The notes: a model not told the origin generated them from the sequence alone. DNA of 64,000 bases from Chitinophagaceae bacterium (GCA_016720825.1 JADKJV010000010.1:122715-186714), one strand, 5' to 3'. Numbered from the stretch's first letter, positions 37,822-47,102 are shown. Numbers and translations: made by a program.

Positions 37822-38541
37822 ATGGCTTTGTTGTCCTGGCAAACAGGAAAATTAATAGATACGGCTGAACATGGACCCGCTACCCGCAGTTTCCGGTTTG
37901 AAGTAACAGGAGTAAATGACTTCACCTTCAAGCCCGGTCAGTTTATCACGCTCGACCTGCCCATCCACGAAAAACCCAATAAGCGGTTAAGGAGTTATTC
38001 TATTGTAAGTTGGCCCGACGGCACAAACCAGTTTGAATTGCTGGTGGTGCAAACACCCGGAGGTGCGGGCACCCAATTCCTCTTTCATGATTTACAGCCC
38101 GGCGGCGAAATAAAATTCCGCGGCGCCCAGGGTGTGTTCACCATACCGGAAGATTTAAACGGATCGATTTTCCTGATATGCACCGGTACAGGCGTAGCCC
38201 CTTTCCGGAGCATGATACAATATATATACAAGCAGGGCCTGCAGCCTGAAAATCTCCACCTGATTTACGGATGCCGCACCCGGGATGAACTTTTATATTT
38301 TGAAGAATTCAACCAGATGGCCAGTGAGATCCCTGGATTTCATTATCATCCCGTTCTCTCGAGGGAAAACTGGGATGGCCTGCAGGGAAGGGTACATGCT
38401 GTGTATGAATCACTTTGTGCCGGTAAGCCCGAATCCCGTTTTTATTTATGCGGATGGAAGCACATGGTGGATGAAGCACGCCAGCGCATCAGGGATCTCG
38501 GTTTCCCTGACAAATCAGTACACTTAGAACTCTATGGTTAA
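37822..38541 (+). CDS. FAD-dependent oxidoreductase, ferredoxin-NAD(P)H reductase type
   Basis: An FNR-superfamily flavoprotein of 239 residues that moves electrons between NAD(P)H and a one-electron carrier. The FAD domain (about 1-105) has the RSYS-type motif RLRSYSIVSWPDG and FKPGQFITLDLP. The nucleotide domain (about 110-239) has FLICTGTGVAPFRSMIQYI, LIYGCRTRDELLYFEEF and FYLCGWKHMVDEARQRI. No 2Fe-2S domain is fused. It ends 77 bp before nuoA on the same strand. Because the nuo operon lacks the NADH-oxidising subunits, this protein is a candidate partner in electron entry; that is inference only. Confidence 0.9.
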   Translation: MALLSWQTGKLIDTAEHGPATRSFRFEVTGVNDFTFKPGQFITLDLPIHEKPNKRLRSYSIVSWPDGTNQFELLVVQTPGGAGTQFLFHDLQPGGEIKFRGAQGVFTIPEDLNGSIFLICTGTGVAPFRSMIQYIYKQGLQPENLHLIYGCRTRDELLYFEEFNQMASEIPGFHYHPVLSRENWDGLQGRVHAVYESLCAGKPESRFYLCGWKHMVDEARQRIRDLGFPDKSVHLELYG

Positions 38542-38592
38542 AATCATCCCGGCTCTTGATTGTGATCGGTTTTCGGTTTAGCCGATAGTTGC

Positions 38593-38600
38593 TATATTCG
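38593..38600 (+). promoter_or_regulatory. candidate -7 element of the nuo operon
   Basis: TATATTCG at 38593-38600 matches TAnnTTTG with one mismatch. Transcription would start near 38606, which favours the ATG at 38618 as the nuoA start over the GTG at 38600. Confidence 0.35.
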
Positions 38601-38617
38601 TGCAAATCACGCATTGC

Positions 38618-38968
38618 ATGGGTCCTTCTTCACTTATTGTTCTTATTGGAGCAGCTGTCGCTTTCTCAGGTATCGCAATTCTTATTGCGAAATTTGTGCT
38701 GAAGCCCGGCACCAGTAAAGCCAAACAAGAACCTTATGAGTGCGGTATTCCTACTTCGGGTCAGACCCTGATCCAGATGAATGTAGGTTATTACCTGTTT
38801 GCCCTTTTATTCCTGATTTTTGATGTGGAACTGGTATTTCTCTATCCCTGGGCGGTGGTTGCCAAATTGAATGGCTGGACTGCTTTCGTGGAAATCCTTG
38901 TTTTCTTCTTTATATTATTCACCGGGTTTTTATATGCCCACCGGAAAGGAGCCCTTAAATGGATGTAA
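38618..38968 (+). CDS. nuoA: NADH-quinone oxidoreductase subunit A
   Basis: A small membrane subunit of complex I at the junction of the membrane and peripheral arms. About 116 residues with three TM helices: IVLIGAAVAFSGIAILIAKF, VGYYLFALLFLIFDVELVFL (family signature) and EILVFFFILFTGFLYAHR. The conserved loop KQEPYECGIPTSG with its Cys is present. ATG at 38618 (MGPSSLIVL) is preferred over an in-frame GTG at 38600. It overlaps nuoB by 10 bp, consistent with translational coupling. Confidence 0.95.
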   Translation: MGPSSLIVLIGAAVAFSGIAILIAKFVLKPGTSKAKQEPYECGIPTSGQTLIQMNVGYYLFALLFLIFDVELVFLYPWAVVAKLNGWTAFVEILVFFFILFTGFLYAHRKGALKWM

Positions 38969-39492
38969 AAGCAAAACCTTCGGCAGATTTTCCCGGCCAG
39001 GTGCATGAAACACCCGGCGGCGGGGTTGTCCTCAGTAAACTGGACGACCTGATCAACTGGGCAAGATCAAATTCCCTCTGGCCCCTCACCTTCGCCACCA
39101 GTTGTTGTGGTATTGAAATGATGTCGGTAGCGGCTGCCCGTTACGATTTTTCCCGTTTTGGTTTTGAAGTGGCCCGTGCCACACCCCGCCAGGCGGACGT
39201 AATTATTATTGCAGGCACCATCGTGAATAAAATGGCGCCGGTGCTGAAAAGGCTGTACGACCAGATGGCCGAACCTAAATATGTAATTGCTATGGGCGCC
39301 TGCGCAATCAGCGGGGGACCTTTTTTCTATAATACTTATTCTGTCGTAAAAGGTGCGGATCACGTGATCCCGGTGGATGTATATGTGGCCGGATGCCCGC
39401 CGCGCCCCGAAGCATTGCTGCATGCACTGATCACTTTGCAGGAAAAAATCAAGAAAGGGCTTACTAAAGAACAAATAAAGTCAGGTAAATAA
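38959..39492 (+). CDS. nuoB: NADH-quinone oxidoreductase subunit B
   Basis: Carries cluster N2, the last Fe-S centre before quinone. The 177 residues hold the [4Fe-4S] ligands: the Cys pair in FATSCCGIEMMSV, Cys in IAMGACAISGGPFF and Cys in VYVAGCPPRPEALLHAL. An in-frame N-terminal extension (MDVKAKPSADFPGQVHETPG) precedes the conserved core. It overlaps nuoA by 10 bp and is followed 4 bp later by nuoC. Confidence 0.97.
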   Translation: MDVKAKPSADFPGQVHETPGGGVVLSKLDDLINWARSNSLWPLTFATSCCGIEMMSVAAARYDFSRFGFEVARATPRQADVIIIAGTIVNKMAPVLKRLYDQMAEPKYVIAMGACAISGGPFFYNTYSVVKGADHVIPVDVYVAGCPPRPEALLHALITLQEKIKKGLTKEQIKSGK

Positions 39493-39496
39493 TAAG

Positions 39497-39955
39497 ATGA
39501 CTAACGAAGAACTGAAATCCAGGATAACTGCACTCAACCCCGGCGCCACGTATGAAGAAGGCGGCGAATGGCTGAATGTGGTGGTGAGTCCCGACAGCTG
39601 GGCTTCACTGGCTGCTTCCCTTCGGAATGAAAAGGACCTGGATTTTAATTATATGTTCTGCCTCACCTGTGTGGACTGGAAGACCCATCTCACGATGGTG
39701 TATCACCTGTTTTCATTTACACATAAGCACACGATTGTGGTGAAAGCCAAACTGGATACCAAACAACCTGTTATCGGAACGGTGTGTGACATCTGGCGTA
39801 CGGCTGAATTCCTTGAAAGGGAAGTATATGAAATGTTCGGGGTGCATTTCGACAAGCATCCTGATTTAAGATTATTGATCCTTCCTGATGGATGGGAAGG
39901 TAAGAATCCGCTGAGGAAAGATTTTGAAGACCCGATTAATATGATCAGACTCTGA
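39497..39955 (+). CDS. nuoC: NADH-quinone oxidoreductase subunit C
   Basis: A 30-kDa-type peripheral subunit without cofactors that supports subunits B and D. The 152 residues end with the family signature WRTAEFLEREVYEMFGVHFD and PDGWEGKNPLRKDFEDP. It is shorter than many NuoC proteins at the N-terminus but keeps the conserved C-terminal half. Separate from nuoD (not a CD fusion), with one base between their codons. Confidence 0.95.
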   Translation: MTNEELKSRITALNPGATYEEGGEWLNVVVSPDSWASLAASLRNEKDLDFNYMFCLTCVDWKTHLTMVYHLFSFTHKHTIVVKAKLDTKQPVIGTVCDIWRTAEFLEREVYEMFGVHFDKHPDLRLLILPDGWEGKNPLRKDFEDPINMIRL

Positions 39956-39956
39956 T

Positions 39957-41072
39957 ATGTTTGAAGAAATAGGTACAAACGCCGAAGGCGACATGATGAT
40001 CAATATGGGCCCGCAACACCCGGCCACCCATGGTGTATTGCACCTGGTGATCACCCTTAACGGCGAAACGATCAAAAAAGTGGACCCGCACCTGGGTTAT
40101 ATCCACCGTTCGATCGAAAAAATGTGCGAGAGCCTTACTTACCGACAATTTATATATGTAACAAGCCGGATGGACTATCTCTCTGCGCATATCAACAACC
40201 ACGCCTGTGCGATGTGCGTGGAAAAAGGTATGCAGATTGAAGTACCGGGCCGGGCACAGTACATCCGTGTAATTATGGATGAACTGACACGTATTGCTTC
40301 CCATGAACTGTGGTGGGGCGCCATGTCAATGGACCTTGGCGCCTTTACACCCTTCTTCCATTCATTCCGTGAAAGGGAAACAATCAACGATATTATGGAA
40401 GAAACCTGCGGTGCCCGTTTAACCATGAATTATATGGTGCCGGGCGGGGTGATGAATGATATCCATCCCAATTTCCAGCGCAGGGTGAAAGAATTTATCC
40501 AGCTCTACAAGCGCAAAATCCACGAATATGATGAACTCATCACCGGCAATGTGATTTTCCAGAACCGGATGAAGGGCGTGGGTGTGCTGACTGCTGAACA
40601 GGTAATCAGCTATGGCTGTACAGGACCTGTGGCACGCGGCAGCGGCGTAAGCTGTGATGTACGCAAATGGTGGCCGTATGAAGTGTATGATAAAGTGGAA
40701 TTTAATGAAGTGATTGAAACAGGCGGTGATTCATTTGCACGCTACCTGATCCGGATGAAAGAAATGGATCAGTCTATACGCATTATTGAACAGCTGATTG
40801 ATAACATACCCGATGGTGATTTCCAGGCCAAGACAAAGGCTGTACTGAAATTACCGAAGGGAGAATTTTATTCAAAAGTGGAAACCGCCCGCGGGGAACT
40901 GGGTGTATACATTGTCAGTGAAGGCGGCACCACACCTTATCGGATCAAATTCCGTTCACCTGGTTTTTCAAACTTGTCCATTCTTCATGATATGGCCAAA
41001 GGCGGTAAAATCGGTGACCTGATTGCTTCGATGGGTACATTGGATCTTGTAATACCTGATATTGATCGTTAA
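39957..41072 (+). CDS. nuoD: NADH-quinone oxidoreductase subunit D
   Basis: A 49-kDa-type subunit that forms the quinone pocket with NuoB. The 371 residues contain INMGPQHPATHGVLHLVITL, HLGYIHRSIEKMCESLTY, SRMDYLSAHINNHA and RGSGVSCDVRKWWPYEVYD. It descends from hydrogenase large subunits but lacks the two CxxC nickel motifs: the N-terminal region has no CxxC and the C-terminus ends LDLVIPDIDR. It is therefore true complex I, not a group 4 hydrogenase. nuoH starts 2 bp later, with no space for nuoEFG. Confidence 0.97.
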   Translation: MFEEIGTNAEGDMMINMGPQHPATHGVLHLVITLNGETIKKVDPHLGYIHRSIEKMCESLTYRQFIYVTSRMDYLSAHINNHACAMCVEKGMQIEVPGRAQYIRVIMDELTRIASHELWWGAMSMDLGAFTPFFHSFRERETINDIMEETCGARLTMNYMVPGGVMNDIHPNFQRRVKEFIQLYKRKIHEYDELITGNVIFQNRMKGVGVLTAEQVISYGCTGPVARGSGVSCDVRKWWPYEVYDKVEFNEVIETGGDSFARYLIRMKEMDQSIRIIEQLIDNIPDGDFQAKTKAVLKLPKGEFYSKVETARGELGVYIVSEGGTTPYRIKFRSPGFSNLSILHDMAKGGKIGDLIASMGTLDLVIPDIDR

Positions 41073-41074
41073 AC

Positions 41075-42151
41075 ATGTGGAGCTTTAGCAAAATAGCGGA
41101 TTTTATTCACGAGTTTCTGGGCAGTTACCTGAACAGCACCTGGACCATGATTGCCGAAATGGTGATTGCGGGTGTGGCGGTGATTGGTTTATTTGCCTTA
41201 CTCGGACTGGTGTTGGTTATTATGGAAAGGAAAGTATCAGCGTGGATACAAATCAGGCTGGGGCCGAACCGCGTTGGACCGAAAGGAATGCTGCAATCAC
41301 TGGCAGATACATTGAAATTGCTGGTAAAAGAAGCGATGACACCGGGTGGCGCGGATAAATTCCTGTTTAACCTCGCTCCTTATATAGCCATGATTGTGGC
41401 GATGCTGCTGATGGCGCCGATTGCTTTCGCGAAAGATTTCCAGTTATGGGATTTGAATATCGGTGTACTTTACATCACGGCTGTTTCTTCTATTTCTGTG
41501 ATCAGTATCCTGATGGCCGGTTGGGCCAGTAACAATAAATATTCGTTACTGGGTGCGATGCGCAGTGGCGCACAGATTGTGAGTTATGAATTATCCGCAG
41601 GGCTGGCTATACTTACGATTATTATTTTTACCGGCGACCTGCAGGTATCAGAAATTATAAAATCACAGGCGGATGGCTGGTGGATTTTCAAAGGACATGT
41701 TCCTGCCATTGTAGCCTTTATCATTTTCATTATAGCTGTAACAGCAGAAACCAACCGGGCGCCCTTTGACCTGGCTGAAGCTGAGTCAGAACTGACCGCT
41801 GGTTTCCATACAGAATATTCCGGGATGAAGTTTGCCCTTTTCTTCCTGGCTGAGTATGTGAATGTGTTTATTGTTTGCGCCATCGGTGCCACCCTGTTCC
41901 TGGGAGGCTGGATGCCGCTGCATATCGGGCACTGGACCGGATTTAACCATGTGATGGATTATATCCCTTCCAGTATGTGGTTCTTTGGAAAAACGTTCTT
42001 CCTCATATTTGTGATCATGTGGTTCCGCTGGACATTCCCGCGTTTGCGGATTGACCAGTTACTGAACCTGGAATGGAAATACCTGCTGCCGCTGAGTATG
42101 CTGAATATTCTGCTGGCAACGGCGATTGCGATATTGGGATGGCATTTTTAG
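41075..42151 (+). CDS. nuoH: NADH-quinone oxidoreductase subunit H
   Basis: A membrane subunit that completes the quinone channel next to NuoB/NuoD. In 358 residues about eight TM helices are visible with the conserved loops LGLVLVIMERKVSAWIQIR, RLGPNRVGPKGMLQSLADTL and ETNRAPFDLAEAESELTAG. The last two are strongly conserved and face the quinone tunnel. Full length. Directly follows nuoD. A 108-bp gap with a large inverted repeat separates it from nuoI. Confidence 0.97.
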   Translation: MWSFSKIADFIHEFLGSYLNSTWTMIAEMVIAGVAVIGLFALLGLVLVIMERKVSAWIQIRLGPNRVGPKGMLQSLADTLKLLVKEAMTPGGADKFLFNLAPYIAMIVAMLLMAPIAFAKDFQLWDLNIGVLYITAVSSISVISILMAGWASNNKYSLLGAMRSGAQIVSYELSAGLAILTIIIFTGDLQVSEIIKSQADGWWIFKGHVPAIVAFIIFIIAVTAETNRAPFDLAEAESELTAGFHTEYSGMKFALFFLAEYVNVFIVCAIGATLFLGGWMPLHIGHWTGFNHVMDYIPSSMWFFGKTFFLIFVIMWFRWTFPRLRIDQLLNLEWKYLLPLSMLNILLATAIAILGWHF

Positions 42152-42233
42152 TCGGTAGTCACTAGTCGTTAGTCTTTAGTCAATACAGACCAGGAGTAAC
42201 GTGAATGACTAAAGACAAACGACTAACGACTTG
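42152..42233. repeat. inverted 7-base-word repeat between nuoH and nuoI
   Basis: Left arm: TAGTCAC, TAGTCGT, TAGTCTT, TAGTCAA (42157-42184, just after the nuoH stop). Right arm: TGACTAAAGAC and ACGACTAACGACT (42205-42231). The arms are near-complements and can form a long hairpin inside the operon mRNA. The words are of the same 7-base kind as other intergenic repeats in the window. Confidence 0.75.
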
Positions 42234-42259
42234 AAACAAGATTTAAAGAATAAGTATTC

Positions 42260-42736
42260 ATGTTTATTACGAAATATATAAAAGACGTCTTCGGTGCGCT
42301 GAAATCCCTCGGTGTGGGTATGAAGCGGACTTTGTATTATTTCACGCATCATAAGGAGATCATCACAGAGCAGTATCCTGATAACCGGGAGACGATGCAC
42401 CTGCCTGAGCGTTTCAAGGGCGAGGTGGTGATGCCGCATGATGAGAAGAATGAGCACCGTTGTACGGGTTGTACGGCCTGTGAACTGGCTTGCCCGAATG
42501 GCACGATTAAAGTGGTGACCAAATTCGAGATTACTCCTGAAGGAAAGAAAAAGAAAGCAATCGATAAACTGGTTTATCACCTGGAGCTTTGCACGATGTG
42601 CAATCTCTGCATTGTGGCTTGTCCTTCTGATGCTATTAAAATGGCGCAGACTTTCGAACACAGTGTGTATGACCGTAACGAGCTGACAAAAATTTTAAAT
42701 AACCCTGGTTCTAAAATCATGGATGGTGTTGAATGA
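42260..42736 (+). CDS. nuoI: NADH-quinone oxidoreductase subunit I
   Basis: A peripheral-arm subunit with clusters N6a and N6b. The 158 residues carry two [4Fe-4S] ferredoxin motifs: RCTGCTACELACPNGTIKV (about 70-88) and LCTMCNLCIVACPSDAIKM (about 113-131). Both are complete. In a complex I without NuoEFG, these clusters may be the direct electron entry point; that is inference. It overlaps nuoJ by 4 bp. Confidence 0.96.
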   Translation: MFITKYIKDVFGALKSLGVGMKRTLYYFTHHKEIITEQYPDNRETMHLPERFKGEVVMPHDEKNEHRCTGCTACELACPNGTIKVVTKFEITPEGKKKKAIDKLVYHLELCTMCNLCIVACPSDAIKMAQTFEHSVYDRNELTKILNNPGSKIMDGVE

Positions 42737-43266
42737 TGAACGGATCTGACATATTATTCTACGGACTGGCCGCGCTCACACTGGGCTGCGGTGTATTGGC
42801 AGTAACAACCCGCCAGCTTTTCAGAGCGGCGATCTTCCTGCTGTTCTCGCTGATTGGCGTGGCTGGTATTTATTTATGGATGCAGTATGAGTTTATTGCA
42901 GCTGTGCAGGTGGTGGTATACGTGGGTGGCATTGTGGTACTGATCATCTTCTCTATCTTCCTGACACACCAGGCAGGGGAAAAATTAGCACCCCAGAAAA
43001 TAAAACGACAAATAGCAGCTTTCCTGGCGGCATTCTGCGGATTTGCCCTGGTGATGCTGCAGGTGTACCAGCATACGTTTACTGAGTCTTCTGAAACAGC
43101 AGTGGCACCAACAGTAAAAGCAATCGGTACACAAATGCTGGACACGAAAAACGGAGGCTATGCGCTGCCCTTTGAAGTGATTTCTATTTTATTGCTGGCA
43201 GCGATGATTGGATGTATTGTGATAGCAATACAGAAAACACCCAAAGGAATCAGCCAGGAGCAATAA
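42733..43266 (+). CDS. nuoJ: NADH-quinone oxidoreductase subunit J
   Basis: An integral membrane subunit of the proximal proton-pumping arm. The 177 residues show five TM helices, including the family signature FLLFSLIGVAGIYLWMQYEF and VQVVVYVGGIVVLIIFSIFL. ATG overlaps the nuoI stop. Full length. Followed after 90 bp by nuoK, with a GC-rich hairpin between them. Confidence 0.95.
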   Translation: MMNGSDILFYGLAALTLGCGVLAVTTRQLFRAAIFLLFSLIGVAGIYLWMQYEFIAAVQVVVYVGGIVVLIIFSIFLTHQAGEKLAPQKIKRQIAAFLAAFCGFALVMLQVYQHTFTESSETAVAPTVKAIGTQMLDTKNGGYALPFEVISILLLAAMIGCIVIAIQKTPKGISQEQ

Positions 43267-43319
43267 ATGCTGAAGAAACATGATTAAAAGGAATATAAAT
43301 ATCATTTTTAACGCAATAG

Positions 43320-43338
43320 TCCTCCCCTGCGGGGAGGA
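43320..43338 (+). other. hairpin between nuoJ and nuoK
   Basis: CCTCCCC and GGGGAGG pair around TGC (43321-43337), followed by GATAGGAGGGGGAATATA just before the nuoK ATG at 43357. The stem could shield or expose the purine-rich leader, or mark an mRNA processing site. Confidence 0.6.
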
Positions 43339-43356
43339 GATAGGAGGGGGAATATA

Positions 43357-43668
43357 ATGCAACCAGGACTATACCATATTCTCTTTATCAGCACCGGCCT
43401 GTTTTTCATAGGTGCTTATGGTTTTTTCACCCGAAAGAACCTGATTACTATGCTGATGAGCATTGAGCTGATCCTGAACAGTGTGAACCTGAATTTCATT
43501 GCATTCAACAAGTATCTCTGGCCAAACCAGATGGATGGCTTGTTTTTCACTTTATTTATCATTGCCATTGCTGCCGCCGAAGCCGCTGTAGCCATTGCAA
43601 TTATTATAAACCTGTACCGCAACCACCAATCCATCGATGTGGATGATGCCGAAGAGTTAAAGTACTGA
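43357..43668 (+). CDS. nuoK: NADH-quinone oxidoreductase subunit K
   Basis: A 103-residue membrane subunit with three TM helices. Conserved acidic residues are in NLITMLMSIELILNSVNLNF (TM2, Glu) and IAIAAAEAAVAIAIIINLYR (TM3, Glu), which are used in proton transfer in this family. Full length. nuoL begins 1 bp after its stop. Confidence 0.96.
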   Translation: MQPGLYHILFISTGLFFIGAYGFFTRKNLITMLMSIELILNSVNLNFIAFNKYLWPNQMDGLFFTLFIIAIAAAEAAVAIAIIINLYRNHQSIDVDDAEELKY

Positions 43669-43669
43669 T

Positions 43670-45604
43670 ATGATGAACCTGAACACAACCCTGCTCCTGC
43701 TGATACCTTTCCTGCCACTGGCGGGCTTCGTGATATTGGGCTTATGGGGAAGAAAAATATTCAAGGCAAACGCCGGCTGGGTTGGCACCTTGCTGATGCT
43801 CGCTTCTTTCCTGATTGCTGTTTACACGGCTTATGAATATTTCACGCACAGCAGTGGTGGCCATTACGACAAAATTGTTCCTATCAATTATACCTGGCTG
43901 AAGTTCTCTTCCACCCTGTCCATTAACATGGGCATCATGCTGGATCCGATTTCAGTGATGATGATTGTGGTGGTTACCCTGGTATCCCTGATGGTGCATA
44001 TTTACAGCCTGGGTTATATGAAAGGTGAGGAGAGATTCCCCACCTACTACGCGTTCCTGGGTCTCTTTACTTTTTCCATGCTCGGTCTGGTACTTTCCTC
44101 CAATCTCTTCCAGATTTATATCTTCTGGGAACTGGTGGGTGTATCCTCTTTCCTGCTGATTGGCTATTACTACGACAGGCCTTCTGCTGTTGCCGCTGCC
44201 AAAAAAGCCTTTATCGTTACCCGTTTTGCCGACCTGGGTTTCCTGATCGGCATTCTCATACTTTCTTATTGCGCAGGCACACTGGATTTCACCACGATGA
44301 TCAATACGCTTACATCGCCTGAATCATCTGAACTGAAAACATCACTGACGTATTCTTTCCTTGGCGTGTCCGCTTTAACCTGGGGCGCTGCACTGGTATT
44401 TATCGGTGGTGCCGGTAAAAGTGCCATGTTCCCGCTGCACATCTGGTTACCCGATGCAATGGAAGGTCCCACACCTGTGTCTGCCCTGATCCACGCCGCT
44501 ACGATGGTAGTGGCCGGTGTATTCCTGGTGGCACGTTTATTCCCTGTGTTTTCATTCACCACACCCGGCGTATTACAGGTAGTCGGATGGGTAGGTGCAT
44601 TCTCCGCAGGATTTGCTGCCATCATTGCCTGTACCCAAACTGATATAAAACGGGTGCTGGCATATTCCACCATGTCGCAGATCGGATACATGATGTTTGC
44701 ACTCGGCGTATCCGGTATGGGTGGTGAAGAAGGAGCCGGTTATACTGCTTCCATGTTCCATTTATTCACCCACGCCATGTTCAAGGCCCTGTTATTCCTC
44801 GGTGCCGGCGCGGTGATTCACTATGTGCACAGTAATGATATGAAAGATATGGGTGGCTTACGGAAATACATGCCGCTCACACACCTTACCTTCCTCGTCG
44901 CCTGCCTGGCGATTGCAGGTATACCTCCTTTTGCCGGATTCTTCAGTAAAGAAGCCATCCTGCATGCGGCTTACCAGCATAACACAATTATTTACTGGAT
45001 CGCCCTGCTTACATCAGGACTGACCGCTTTCTATATGTTCCGTTTGTATTTTAATATTTTCTGGAACAAACCACACCAGGCTCATGGTGAAAAACATGGC
45101 GAAGGTGGTTTCGCGATGATGTTGCCGCTGGTGTTATTAGGCTTAGGCGCCATTGGTGCAGGCTTTATCCCCTTCGGTAAATTCGTGAGTGCAGATGGCA
45201 ATCCCCTGCACATGGAAACAGATATCGCATTTTCTGTGCTTCCTGTTTCATTAGGCGTGGCAGGTATTTTATTAGCCGCCTGGTTCTACCTGAAACAAAA
45301 TTCAAGACCGGATGCCGTGGCATCTGGACTGAATGGTTTTTACAAAGCAGCTTATCATAAATTTTATATAGACGAGATATACCAGTTTGTGACCAAGAAA
45401 ATCATTTTTAATTGTATTGGACGTCCCGCAGCCTGGTTCGACAGGAATGTGGTGGATGGTCTGATCAACCTGGCAGGCAGCGGCACAGAAGCCGTTTCCG
45501 CAGGGATTAAAAAAATGCAGTCGGGTAAAGTACAGCAGTATGGCATGTATTTTCTCGTAGCTGCTTTGGCACTGGCGGCATTGTTCATCTATATACTGAA
45601 ATAG
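43670..45604 (+). CDS. nuoL: NADH-quinone oxidoreductase subunit L
   Basis: The distal antiporter-like proton-pumping subunit, 644 residues, with about 14-16 TM helices and the C-terminal lateral helix. Conserved segments include YIFWELVGVSSFLLIGYYYD (Glu), GAGKSAMFPLHIWLPDAMEG (Lys) and LIHAATMVVAGVFLVAR, also FHLFTHAMFKALLFLGAGAV. Full length. It follows nuoK by 1 bp and precedes nuoM by 8 bp. Confidence 0.97.
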   Translation: MMNLNTTLLLLIPFLPLAGFVILGLWGRKIFKANAGWVGTLLMLASFLIAVYTAYEYFTHSSGGHYDKIVPINYTWLKFSSTLSINMGIMLDPISVMMIVVVTLVSLMVHIYSLGYMKGEERFPTYYAFLGLFTFSMLGLVLSSNLFQIYIFWELVGVSSFLLIGYYYDRPSAVAAAKKAFIVTRFADLGFLIGILILSYCAGTLDFTTMINTLTSPESSELKTSLTYSFLGVSALTWGAALVFIGGAGKSAMFPLHIWLPDAMEGPTPVSALIHAATMVVAGVFLVARLFPVFSFTTPGVLQVVGWVGAFSAGFAAIIACTQTDIKRVLAYSTMSQIGYMMFALGVSGMGGEEGAGYTASMFHLFTHAMFKALLFLGAGAVIHYVHSNDMKDMGGLRKYMPLTHLTFLVACLAIAGIPPFAGFFSKEAILHAAYQHNTIIYWIALLTSGLTAFYMFRLYFNIFWNKPHQAHGEKHGEGGFAMMLPLVLLGLGAIGAGFIPFGKFVSADGNPLHMETDIAFSVLPVSLGVAGILLAAWFYLKQNSRPDAVASGLNGFYKAAYHKFYIDEIYQFVTKKIIFNCIGRPAAWFDRNVVDGLINLAGSGTEAVSAGIKKMQSGKVQQYGMYFLVAALALAALFIYILK

Positions 45605-45612
45605 AAAAAAGA

Positions 45613-47094
45613 ATGAATCTTTTATGGCTCATAGGGGTTCCCCTGGTTACAGCTTTGGCTGTGCTCCTCTCGCGTAACCGCGATCAGGTGCGTTGGATTG
45701 CGCTTACCGGTGCAGCTGCACAACTGGGCGTGGCAATCATGCTGTATTTCCTGTATACCAAAGAAAGGTCTGCCGGGAATACCGCTGCGATCTTATTCCA
45801 GCAGGATCATGAAATATTTTCTTCGCTGCATATCCGCTTTCACTTAGGCGTGGATGGCATTTCCGTGGCCATGATTATGCTCACTGCCTTTGTCGGTATC
45901 GCCGGTGCGCTGGTATCCTGGAATATTGAGAAGATGACCAAGGAATTTTATTTCCTGCTCGTATTGCTCAGCCTTGGTGCTTACGGATTCTTTATCTCCC
46001 TGAACTTATTTGTACTCTTCTTCTTCCTCGAAATATCAGTGATTCCTAAATACCTGTTGATTGGTATCTGGGGCAGCGGCCGCAAAGAATACAGTGCCAA
46101 TAAACTGGCCCTGATGCTGATGGGTGGTTCTGCCCTGATCCTCGTGGGTATACTGGGATTGTATTTTGCTTCAGGCAACAGCTTTGATCTTGTTGAATTA
46201 TCAAACATGAACCTGCCCGCAGCCACCCAGAAACTGATCTTCCCGCTGCTCTTTATCGGTTTCGGTGTGTTCACTGCTTTATTCCCTTTACACACCTGGG
46301 TACCGGATGGTCACTCTTCCGCTCCTACCGCGGGTTCTATGTTCCTGGCAGGTATTTCCATGAAACTGGGTGGTTATGGTTGTTTACGCGTGGCTACCTG
46401 GTTATTACCCGCCGGTGCTGTAGCTTATTCTAACATCATTATCGTTCTTTCTGTCATCGCCATTTTATACGGCGCCTTCGCCACGATGATGCAGAAAGAC
46501 CTGAAATATATCAACGCATACTCTTCTGTAAGCCACGTAGGCTTCAGCTTACTCGGTATTGGTATGCTAACACAGACCGCCATCACCGGTTCGCTGATGC
46601 AGATGGTATCACACGGTTTGATGACAGCCCTTTTCTTCGCCGTGATTGGCATGATTTACGACCGCACCCATACACGCATGGTGGGTGAAATGGGCGGCCT
46701 GATGAAGATGATGCCGTTTATCAGCACCGTATTCTTTATTGTAGGACTTTGTTCACTCGGCTTACCCGGACTGAGTGGTTTTGTGGCAGAGATGACTGTG
46801 TTTGTTGGTTCCTGGGAAAATGATCACATGATTTACCGGATCGCAACCATACTGGCAGCTATGTCCATTGTGGTGACGGCAGTATATATTTTAAGGGCGG
46901 TGGGACAAACCGCTATGGGACCCGTGAAGAATGAATCATTCCTCACACTGACTGATGCGCGCTGGAATGAAAAACTGGCAGCTATCCTGTTACTCCTCGC
47001 CATTTTAGCGATTGGACTGGTACCGGGCTGGCTGAATGACCTGCTCCGTCCTTCGGCGGAAGCGATCATGCAAAAAGTATCGGCTTTTAAATAA
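45613..47094 (+). CDS. nuoM: NADH-quinone oxidoreductase subunit M
   Basis: The middle antiporter-like subunit. In 493 residues it has FFFLEISVIPKYLLIGIWG (TM5 Glu), FGVFTALFPLHTWVPDGHS and SMFLAGISMKLGGYGCLRV, and QMVSHGLMTALFFAVIGMIY. Full length with about 14 TM helices. It sits between nuoL and nuoN with gaps of 8 bp each. Confidence 0.97.
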   Translation: MNLLWLIGVPLVTALAVLLSRNRDQVRWIALTGAAAQLGVAIMLYFLYTKERSAGNTAAILFQQDHEIFSSLHIRFHLGVDGISVAMIMLTAFVGIAGALVSWNIEKMTKEFYFLLVLLSLGAYGFFISLNLFVLFFFLEISVIPKYLLIGIWGSGRKEYSANKLALMLMGGSALILVGILGLYFASGNSFDLVELSNMNLPAATQKLIFPLLFIGFGVFTALFPLHTWVPDGHSSAPTAGSMFLAGISMKLGGYGCLRVATWLLPAGAVAYSNIIIVLSVIAILYGAFATMMQKDLKYINAYSSVSHVGFSLLGIGMLTQTAITGSLMQMVSHGLMTALFFAVIGMIYDRTHTRMVGEMGGLMKMMPFISTVFFIVGLCSLGLPGLSGFVAEMTVFVGSWENDHMIYRIATILAAMSIVVTAVYILRAVGQTAMGPVKNESFLTLTDARWNEKLAAILLLLAILAIGLVPGWLNDLLRPSAEAIMQKVSAFK

Positions 47095-47102
47095 ATGGAA
47101 GC

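Noticed and set aside
39957..41072. NuoD as the large subunit of a group 4 [NiFe]-hydrogenase
   Set aside because: The two CxxC nickel motifs are missing and the C-terminus is the complex I form.
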